From: Plutella xylostella
Lineage: Eukaryota; Arthropoda; Insecta; Lepidoptera; Plutellidae
Length of the DNA stretch: 64,000 nt
NCBI RefSeq assembly: GCF_932276165.1
Contig: NC_064002.1
Coordinates: 3,224,001-3,288,000, forward strand
Direction: 5' to 3'
Below the pieces are notes generated by a model. That model searched no databases. It worked only from the letters and a program-made list of their open reading frames with translations, and was not told where the DNA came from. Both the position numbers and the translations under genes were made by a program. This document shows, in pieces, positions 55,437 through 64,000 of this stretch; the stretch's first letter is position 1, and every line of letters begins with the position of its first letter.

Positions 55437-57358
55437 AATAAAGCTAATCAAATAAGATTCTATCCAATTACTTTGATTGTCAATTAAAAGTAAACGTACC
55501 TATGTATCTCTTGAATCAGAAGCCGTGCTACTTCACGTTTCTAAGAAAGCTAACGTTTTACTCTTGCAGTAGAAAATAATTGGTCACTTTACGAAAGGGA
55601 AATAAATGAAATAGAGCAAAATGTAAAGAGTTTTTGATATCTGCGACACAGCAAGTATTTGAGACATGCCTGCGTTTGAGGCGAGTGGCCTGCGCTGGAC
55701 GTTAACAAGCCGTCAGGAAGGCTCCACTGTTACCAACTGATTTTATTTAAAGATAACATTTTCCGTCCGTTATTAATCGCTATTTTATTGCTAATGATCC
55801 TTTCCCCTCGTAACATTTTACTTTCTGCAAAGAATCCGTTTATTATTCTTTTTACTACGGAGCAGAATTTATTAACTCAAAGTTATTCGTGGTTTGAATA
55901 AACAGATGAATTTCTCAACTTTAAATTGGGGTAGTAAGTTGGACGATTCCACTTAAATTGATGAAGTTTTGCAACTTTCAGCTGCGAAATTAGAAAGAAT
56001 GACAGACAATTCCGCCGTCAATCTGACAGTTTTACTTTAGTTTTGTAAATTGGATAGCTTGCAATTAAACTTGATGTTAGCTATGGAAGAAAATTTGCTC
56101 ATCTAAAGTACATAATTAAGTTACCATATCGTACTATACAGCAAGTCTTTACATTGTTGCTCCACCACATGAAACATATCACCCTCTTACCACTCATCAC
56201 CCCTTCAAGATTATGCAATCGTAAAACCTTTATCAATTCGCTTATCAAACCACCCACACTTACTATAACAATGATAAGGCATCATTCGTGCATAGTCATA
56301 AACCTAGGCGCGTCTGGATTAAGTCACAAGGTTCACATGTCGCCGGCACGAGGTATCTTTGTAGCCTCGTCGCGTTTTAATTACGCTAATAGCCAGGCAG
56401 AAGTTCCGTACGAACTGGGGCGAGACGCGGCCCGGCAAAGCAACATCGCATTTTGAGCGAGAGGTGTTGTACTGCCAACTATTGCATGCTAAAATTGTGT
56501 CCTATCTTTTAAAGTAAGAATTTCTTAAATGATATAGAGATTACTAAGATCGGATATGTCTAAGTAAGTAATAAATGTATTTCGAAGCCAGATATCTAGG
56601 CTGTAAAAGTTTCCAATATCGTATTAAAAATGGGATTACGTCAAAGCGTCAGAATGCAGCGAGCAATATGCATCTGAAGTTGTGGTAGCAACGACTGCTG
56701 CGCTTTGAATAACTCTCAATTTCCGATTCCATTTAAATAAAATTGTCATTTCCCAGGTCTCTGAGTAGACTTTATGCTGCGGCGACAGGAATGTTTTTTG
56801 ATAAAAAAAACTTTACAGATGTTTTTATTGACGACCCATTTTCGTAACGAGCGTCATGTTTTTCGAATAAAGGGCACCGATAAGAGAGGGCCAATTTAAT
56901 TCGTCGCATAATGTGTAACAGTATCCGTATTCGTATCGTATAACGCAATTACGTTGCATGATGGCTGCAGCGTCGCGTAGCTGGCGGACTCGGCAATATG
57001 CACCTGAATTTAATGCGGTGACGTCACAGTCCCCGCGGCCCCCCGCCTCGCTACACATTACCAACACTCCCTGTAATCTCTCGGAACGGAGCGAGTTTCG
57101 TTGAATAATTCCGCCAGAACCGGGAAACTTTTTGTTTGCTGTTTAATTGTGTAGTTCGTCTCACTGATAGCTCATTCGATTTGATTTCACTGATTCGTGC
57201 TTGCATACTACCTATAGTTAAGGTACATAGGTGCTCATGATAAACACATTAGTGTTAAGTTCAGTCAATGTATTTGGAGATCCGACTCAATGGGTTTTAT
57301 TGTTATTGTAATTGCCAATATCAGAATCATTATCTGGTGAATTAATTGAACAGTGTAC
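55437..57358. other. DNA upstream of sif exon 1
   Basis: AT-rich. I see no supported exon on either strand. If longer sif isoforms exist, this is intron; otherwise it is upstream flank. Confidence 0.5.
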
Positions 57359-58959
57359 ATATCGACGGTGGAAAGGCAGAATGTTTTATCCGCCACTTTT
57401 GGCGAATATGAGTTATATACACCGTTGGAATCGCCAGATTTTTCTCTTTCGAATGGTGCGGGTCTCGTTTCGATCTGAGCACTTTTTTGGCGCTTAAGAC
57501 ATCGGTGATTTTGGAAATCTTAATACTTTTTTCTTGTATTAAGAGCCACTTTTTTAGTCATTTGTATGTTCAAACATCAATAATAAAGTTATATAAAACA
57601 TTTTACCCTTACTAAAACAGTAAAACACTGTGACTTAATTCATTTTAAATGAATGTGAATTTGTATAATTAGTTACTTAAGCGACCTACCTGATTGCGAA
57701 ATAAAACATAATGGATATAAAACTAAATGCCTTCTTGTCAAAAATAACATAAAAGCACTTAATATATTTTACGTAATTGTAATTTAAGCCTCACTGGCAC
57801 TTAAACCATTTTACCGGTCAGTCTTACCCGCGGCGTTTGGCGGTTAATACAACTTTACCTATATCTGTTTAATGGCACAATTGGCACTTAAGCGGTTTTT
57901 TGCGATTTGTAGAGAATTGATATAAGTGATATAAAACAATTCAAAAGAATCGCAATGAAGCGGTTTATGGTGTTTAAGCTGTTATATTATTATTATATCC
58001 AGAAGGATATTGCGTGAAAACGCCAATATATAAATAGGACCGGTTGGAAAGGTGTCGCTTCAGTACCCCGCCGGGACGTTCATTCGGAGAGGACGTGCGT
58101 CTATGCGACAGTTAGGTACAAACTCAGATTCGTTCGCCAGTATAAAACTATAAATATTTTTTATTATATCACCAGATAACTACATTTAATTATAATATCT
58201 ATTATATTACGGTTCTAAATAATAGTGTTGCTATAATTAATATTTATTGAGTTATTAATAAAAATATGCACTTGGATCCTTTCTCCTAAATTGCTGTTTC
58301 TATGCAAGTAGGGAATTTTAACGTTTCTTTAAAAGGATCAAACCAAATATAAATTTTTCATAAAATATTTTTTCTATGACAATATGGTTCTTAATGTAAA
58401 ATATTTTTAATGTATTAACATGACATCACTTTTTATACAAAATGAAAATTATAATTATATCAAAAATAAACTTATTCTTAAATAATTTACCTATATCAAA
58501 ATCTAGTCAGAAACAGGATTTCTTATCTTTATAAATATCTAACCGAAAATGTGTTCCCAAGCGCAAAACTCTGGATCAACTTAACCGATTTTGATAATTG
58601 TTAGGTAATTATACGAAATAGAAGACCACGTTTTAAGTGAGTGACCACGAGTACCACGACCTGTTTGTATCCCATAATTTTCAAAATAAAGTATTTTAAC
58701 GAAAAGCAAACCTTATAGGAAAAGTTTCACATGAATTAAATTAACTTTTACTCTAACTTCACTTCATCATCCTCCATCGCTGAAGAGTGCAATATCTGGT
58801 ATATTGCATCTATCTTGCTTTTTATGTCTCCGTAGAAAATCCATCGTTCCCTGGTACTTTGCCACTCTTCAGCGATCGTATGGTCCGTATCAATTCGTCT
58901 TATTTGGTTGGATATTTAAATTTCTGTCAAGATGCAGGATAGTCATAAATCTCATCATT

Positions 58960-59190
58960 AATCATCATCACGACCCATTACGTCCCCACTGCTGGGGCAC
59001 GGGTCTCCTTCCAATGAAGAAATGGTTTTGACCTAGTCCACGACGCTGGTCTAGCGCGGGTTGGTGGGCCCGAACACAAGCAATCTTGTGCTGAGAGAGT
59101 TGTCGGGTAAGTGGGCAACCCAACTGTCAGACGTTTTCAAGCCGCCCGAAGGCCTCTGACTAGCCTTAGCGACCTGCCGATTTTATTAAT
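58960..59190 (+). repeat. Lepidopteran SINE-like repeat inserted in an RTE LINE remnant
   Basis: It contains CCATTACGTCCCCACTGCTG, GGGCACGGGTCTCCTTCCAA and GCGGGTTGGTGGGCCCGAAC, a well-known interspersed sequence in moth genomes. It separates two parts of the minus-strand LINE remnant (RT motif at 58.74-58.90 kb; linker at 59.25 kb upward), so it inserted into it. Confidence 0.65.
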
Positions 59191-59751
59191 CATAATGATT
59201 ACGATTATACATCAAGATACAAGATGCTTCTGGTATATTTGCATCTGCATCCAACTCCTCAGGTGGTGGTTAGGATCATTAAAAACTTCGGCAATGTGGC
59301 CATACCATCTTGAAAGTCAATCTTCCATAGTAACAAGGAGATATCCTGGGTTTTGTTGCAATGTTCTTCAAGATGCTTTGTATAGATCCTTCATGTTTTC
59401 TATGGCAGCCGATGGTTGTGGTCTCATTTCTGGACATAGAGTCACCCCTAGCAGCGTTTGTCCTTTTATAAATTTCGTTTGATTTTAAGTTCACAAAGAA
59501 AATACTCGTACGCAAGTGCTTCTTTAGAATGGTCGTCTAGTTCGACGTTAAGTCTTCCTTGATGGTTGATCATATCCCATGTTTATTTAGACATACCATT
59601 CATTCTTTTTGTGTTCCTTGTGCCTTATTATTTCTTCGCAAAATTTTAACATCACGTCTTTGATGCCAGACCTTTGATCTTTGAATGAGACCTCGTCCAG
59701 ACTTAGTAGATGGTATTTGTTGTCGATCTGGATACTAAGTTATCTTCTAAG

Positions 59752-59943
59752 GCCTTGGTCTCCTATTTACGCCGTAGATCGCGTCCAGCGTCACGCCGTA
59801 GGCCGCGTCATGATGCTCACTATAGAAATGTACTGATGCGGTCTCTCTCACACGCCGACGTTGGCGCGTAGACATAATGAGCATTGTGACGCGGCCTACG
59901 GCGGTGACACTTGACGCGACCTACGGAGTAAATAGGAGACCCG
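59752..59943. mobile_element. Foldback MITE with GGTCTCCTATTTAC ends
   Basis: The left arm GGTCTCCTATTTACGCCGTA GATCGCGTC... and the right arm ...GACGCGACCTACGGAGTAAA TAGGAGACC are inverted copies of about 60 bases with a short unpaired centre. It interrupts the minus-strand RTE LINE remnant. A GGCCT on each side may be a target duplication, but boundaries are uncertain. Confidence 0.75.
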
Positions 59944-60354
59944 GGCCTAACTTGTGGGTCCTGCAGCATATTTACACGACACCTTTGGCAGATCTTGTGG
60001 CCTGCTCCTAAACGCCCACTATCTTCAAGCAGATTTTTCCATCGACTAAGTGGTGATCACTATTGACATCAGCAAACCTATTATTATTCCTAACATCCAG
60101 AAGTGTCTCCATTTTCGACTAATCGACCAATCGTCGGTCGATTTGGTTCTCGGTCCGGCTGTCGGGTAAGACCTAACTAACATTGTGATAGCCCTTTGGG
60201 GTTACCATCACTAAACATTAGCCATTAAAAATCCTAAAGCATCGTCGCTTGCTTATCAAATCTAGCGTATCTTGTATGAATCTGACAGATAGTTTAGTTG
60301 ATAGATAGTTAGTTGGCGAGCGACGCTGCTTATGAATTGATAATTGCTAATGTG

Positions 60355-60655
60355 TCTTGCCCACACTAACATAGGTGCCGATACATGGACGCTGACCAAG
60401 GAAACTGTGCACCGAGTCAGAGTTGCACAGAGAGCTATGGAGCGATCCATGTTAAGCATTTTGCTTACAGACCGTATTCCCAGCGTGGTAATTCGCCAAA
60501 AGACAAAAGTCTTCGACGTCGGTATGCAGGTCACTGAACTGAAATGGGAGTCGGCAGGACACTTGGCTCAAAGGCAGGACGGAAGGTGGACAAAGGCGGT
60601 GACAGAATGGTGGCATAGAGACGGACGAAGAAATGTCGGTCGGTTATGATTATTA
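60355..60655 (+). repeat. RTE-clade LINE C-terminal fragment
   Basis: An open frame reads GADTWTLTKETVHRVRVAQR, AMERSMLSILLTDRIPS and GHLAQRQDGRWTKAVTEWWH. This is the conserved post-RT region of RTE-type LINEs (GAETWTLTK...AQRAMERAML...GHIARRxDGRW). It is truncated at both ends and in opposite orientation to the neighbouring remnant at 58.7-60.2 kb. Confidence 0.85.
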
Positions 60656-61356
60656 ATTGATGAATAAGTAAACCTGATCACTTGGATCTCAATCTCAAAG
60701 TGATTTCGCGGTGAACAATATGTTAAAAAAGTTTATATAATAAAATAATGCTTCGAGAAAAGGATGGCACTGCCGTGCCCCCAGATATTATGAAATGTTT
60801 GTTTTCAATCTAGCTGACCCTTCTTACCTTTTATACCTTCCCTGGACTTCCACAAATGTTTCTAGACCAAAATCGGTTCAACCGTTCTCGAGTTCTGAGG
60901 TCCAATTATAAGTTCATTTATTCTTTAAGTCATTCATCTTAGATACAAATTGCCTTAGTTTGGCGGTTAATTCATTCTTATGGAATGTTTAAAGTAATAT
61001 AAATTATTATAAAACATTATGCTGGTGTGATGGTTAAATCTCCTTGGTCTTTAAATTGTTTTTACTTGTATTTTATTAAAATGTTAATGTCGTTTAAGCC
61101 AATTTTACCTGACTGAGATTTCAGATGCCTATGTCTTAAGTCCCTTATTACAGTAAATATAATATGTACCTACATTCATTTTATATACAGAATTAAATAG
61201 AAAACTATTTGAATTTTACCTATTTTAATTTTCAAAGCCATAGCTAGGATAATTACAGAGATATGATTTTTTTTCGAAAATTTCAAACTTTAAATTGCTC
61301 TGGTGAACATTTTATGTCATGGCGCTTCAAACATTCTGCCTTTCCACCGTCGATAT

Positions 61357-64000
61357 ATTAATACATTCAACCTAGATAATGACCTAGTAATGCAATTGAT
61401 TTTTGAATCACTTTGTGTGTAAATAATGGATTGTGCTTTATTTGGCGAATGTATTTCGGCATGCAGTTGAATGTTATCATATAGGTCCCGTATTATCGTC
61501 AATTCAGCGTTTCTAAAAGTATTGCATCACACTTTCTGTTCAGTTTACCAAGCAGCAATACTTTACACTTTGGAAACGCTAAGTGGGCAGAAATAGGGAT
61601 TCAGCAGTGATATAGTCAGCGCGAACTGCATTGGCCGCCGCCCGCAAGATCATGTCCCTCGCCACCACCGCAACTACGCTGTTGCAGATCCATTTTAGCA
61701 TAACTATGACAGTTCAAGTGAACTGTAATGCCCTGTAATTTGGATAGGATATGCTGTAGAACATATGTATGTATAAAAGACACATACATTGCATAGGATT
61801 GCTATAAATAACCATAGCGCACAGTTGTATATCATGATGGATTTTTGCACTGTCCGTATTGCTCTCTGTCAGTGTTTTGTAAACTCCAGTACTGAAAGCC
61901 TGAGGTATTGAATGAAACTCGCACAGCTAAGGTTTCAACTGTTGTGAATACTTTTACTGAAAATAAATACGCTGCCATTCGACAATAGAGTCATCTGTAT
62001 TCCTTTGACTTTTTCAGTTCAGTGGGTCGCTAGATAAAATATAGGATTTAAACTCAAACTTATATAAGTACATGAATATAATTCAGTTTTTTGTGTCAAT
62101 TAGATGTCGGGAAGAATAAAATAATATATTCATGACATGTTTAAGGATAATCAAAAGGTGAATGAAGTGTCCAAATTTTGGGAAAATTAACTCTATTATG
62201 AATGAATGGAAAAAAAGAATCGCTAATCATTGTCCTTTTTTGGTGACAAACCATAAATTGAATGGTTGCTCCTTAAATATAAAGTGCAATTTAAAATCTA
62301 CAGACATCACATAACTGTAACTCTACATTACTAGTTCTCTGTCCTGAAACGGGAGTCGTGGTCCTCCATATTTTATCTTAACCGCTCAATAACAATTGTT
62401 CAAGAGTTTCTCACAATAGGCTTTGATTTTCAGCGTCATCTGATAAATCGCATTCATTTAGACCCGCCTCAATGGCTCTCCCCGAGTGTCGAAGCAGATG
62501 CGGAGCCAACGGGCCTAAATTACAGAACAGACAGATTTAATATCTTATCTTTAATTCTAATTGAAGCCAAAATATCAGAAAGATAAAGCTTTCCTTTGAA
62601 AAGGCTTTCAGTAGCATTTATTTTTGGTATCGCATTCATTAGATCTTAGGCAGACATTTGAAGTAATAATTTCTAAACTCTAATTCATACTGATGTAAAA
62701 GGACAGCATAATCTATTAATCTTAGACCAAAAATGAAAAGGTAAAGAGAGATAAATACACGAAATATTGCATGTACTTATATAAGATTAATTTGAGGCTC
62801 GCATCAGTTCAGTATCGCAGGGTGAATGTGTGCAAGTTGTTAGCAAAGCAAATCACAAGCAGCAGTTGTCGTAGATTGGCGGAGATAACCCAGCGGCGGC
62901 GCCCGGCTATTGACAAATTCAATTTCGGGATTACATTACTGCAGGTACAAGAGAACGCAACGAGGACGAGCGCCGAAGTTCGAGTTACAAGTGTGCCCTT
63001 CCGGCAACTATTTACCCGAGTTGCCTGATGGCCACATTCATACTGCCCCCGCGGAGAAGCAGCGAAACCCTCTCACCGCTATCATGTGTTTCGAAAGCCG
63101 ATTAAGCTTAAAGAACGAGTAACACACATTCGCGTAAACCGCCCCGATAGCGTCCTGCAATGCGCCAAATTTACATAGGTTTATTTTTTAGTTTGTTCTT
63201 TTAATTGAAACAGCAGCCAGGCTTGGCCCCAACATGAATTATTCACACTTCCAACCCAAGAGTTTCTTTACAGAATGACTAAAAATTTATTCCAATTTCT
63301 TTCGCCAGTTTAACGAAGCTACTATTGACACTTTTATTTTAATTGACAATCAATAAACTGATTGGATTCAGACAACACTGATTACAATCAGTCGAGGCGA
63401 GATCAACAGTCGCCAGTCACGCCGTCACTAAACATCACAAGTTACCAGTTAACATATGGCAGAGATTGCGAAGGCACTTTGATTGAATTTTCCCAACGAA
63501 ATAATAAACCTGATTAACGCTGTATCGCCGCGAGTATAGGCATAGTCATCGTTTCCGCACGTATATAACAATAAACAGTAACGGTCCAATCGCGCCGATC
63601 ACAGCGTCCATCGATCTGTCACTAGTTTATGAACGTTCGCGTGTTATGTTGTATAAGTTGATAAATAAAGAAGTTTTTGAATTACATAACCGATGAGAGT
63701 GCACACACGGAGCCGTCCCGGCTGGCTGGCGGCCGTGGCAGCGACTGACGGCGGCGGCGGCGGGCGAGCCGAGTGCGGCCGAGCGCCGTCGTGCCGCCTC
63801 GGGCGGGCACGCGCCTGGGGCCCGGCCCCGCGCCGCCGCCGCCGCCACCGCCGCCCGCCGCACGCTACTCTGCCACCATATCACCGCCTTTAAATTATTC
63901 CTGATAAAAATGGACCTACATTCTTCTTTACCCGAGTACAAATTTTGCATCACAAATCACGGGAATACCCTTCTCTTGTATGTGATTGTTTATGTATCCG
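61357..64000. other. Right-hand flank
   Basis: AT-rich, with a CpG-rich island at about 63690-63880 that could be a promoter or non-coding first exon. No coding exon was recognised. Confidence 0.45.

Larger units (their letters stand above)
58740..60165 (-). pseudogene. Decayed RTE-clade LINE, broken by two insertions
   Basis: On the minus strand, 60165-59950 reads RTENQIDRRLVD and LLDVRNNNRFADVNSDHHLV, the C-terminal endonuclease motif of RTE LINEs. 59740-59250 has linker pieces including SATENMKDLYK, NPGYLLVTMED and SRWYGHIAEVFNDP. 58900-58740 reads TIRSLKSGKVPGNDGF, the first reverse-transcriptase motif. Frameshifts and stops are many. A MITE (59752-59943) and a SINE-like repeat (58960-59190) interrupt it. 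Confidence 0.75.
57359..61356. repeat. Inverted 28-bp perfect repeats 4 kb apart
   Basis: ATATCGACGGTGGAAAGGCA GAATGTTT at 57359-57386 is exactly inverted at 61329-61356, and weaker similarity extends outward (TCATTATCT...GAAT...TTAAT). The interval holds the broken RTE LINE and other repeats. It could be one large terminal-repeat element or two copies of the same repeat in opposite orientation. Confidence 0.6.

Noticed and set aside
1..64000. CRISPR array, bacterial operon, integrated virus or defence system
   Set aside because: No spaced short repeats, Shine-Dalgarno-linked frames, LTRs or viral structural genes were seen. All reverse-transcriptase signals belong to non-LTR elements.

Overview
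The window looks like nuclear DNA from a moth or butterfly (Lepidoptera). It is AT-rich, its genes have many introns, and its introns and flanks carry repeat types typical of Lepidoptera: tRNA-derived SINEs with 'GGTTCGATTCC' B boxes, RTE-like LINE pieces, and short palindromic MITEs beginning CCCCTTATTCATA or GGGTCTCCTATTTA. There are no bacterial genes, CRISPR arrays or operons.

One gene dominates. It is the minus-strand orthologue of Drosophila still life (sif, the TIAM-family Rac guanine-nucleotide exchange factor), running from about 54.9 kb (N-terminal end) down to about 4.2 kb (C-terminal end). I placed 23 coding exons by their splice sites and checked that their phases join. In protein order they encode a low-complexity N-terminus (54009-54917), PH1 (48.6-45.0 kb), a coiled-coil-like linker (39.7 kb), a linker and Ras-binding region (37.5 and 36.1 kb), a PDZ domain (25.9-23.4 kb), the catalytic DH/RhoGEF domain (15.0-10.9 kb), PH2 (10.4-9.1 kb) and a variable C-terminus. 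Two different last coding exons can follow the exon at 8553-8733. One route uses 8024-8168 plus 6939-7773 and gives a Ser/Pro/Arg-rich tail (about 1,700 aa in total). The other uses a GC-rich exon at 4179-4366 that is easy to miss (about 1,436 aa). The exon at 54009-54917 has an in-frame stop upstream and looks like an internal first coding exon, so longer isoforms may begin beyond the right edge.

A small intronless gene (45747-46067, minus strand, 106 aa, basic) with its own poly(A) signal lies inside the intron between 45508 and 48483. The large introns are full of transposons: a near-complete two-ORF non-LTR retrotransposon with one nonsense codon (28.8-32.8 kb), two tRNA-derived SINEs (39.2 and 41.0 kb), a 960-bp terminal-inverted-repeat element with a perfect 9-bp target duplication (15981-16940), and several hairpin MITEs. 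Upstream of the 54.9-kb exon there is a decayed minus-strand RTE LINE (58.7-60.2 kb) broken up by a SINE-like repeat and a MITE.

The strongest unusual observations are the alternative C-terminal exons, a near-identical tandem duplication of the 3' half of a PDZ exon in which one base change made both a stop and a splice acceptor, the 960-bp element, and the nested gene. I did not find a clearly new multi-gene system.
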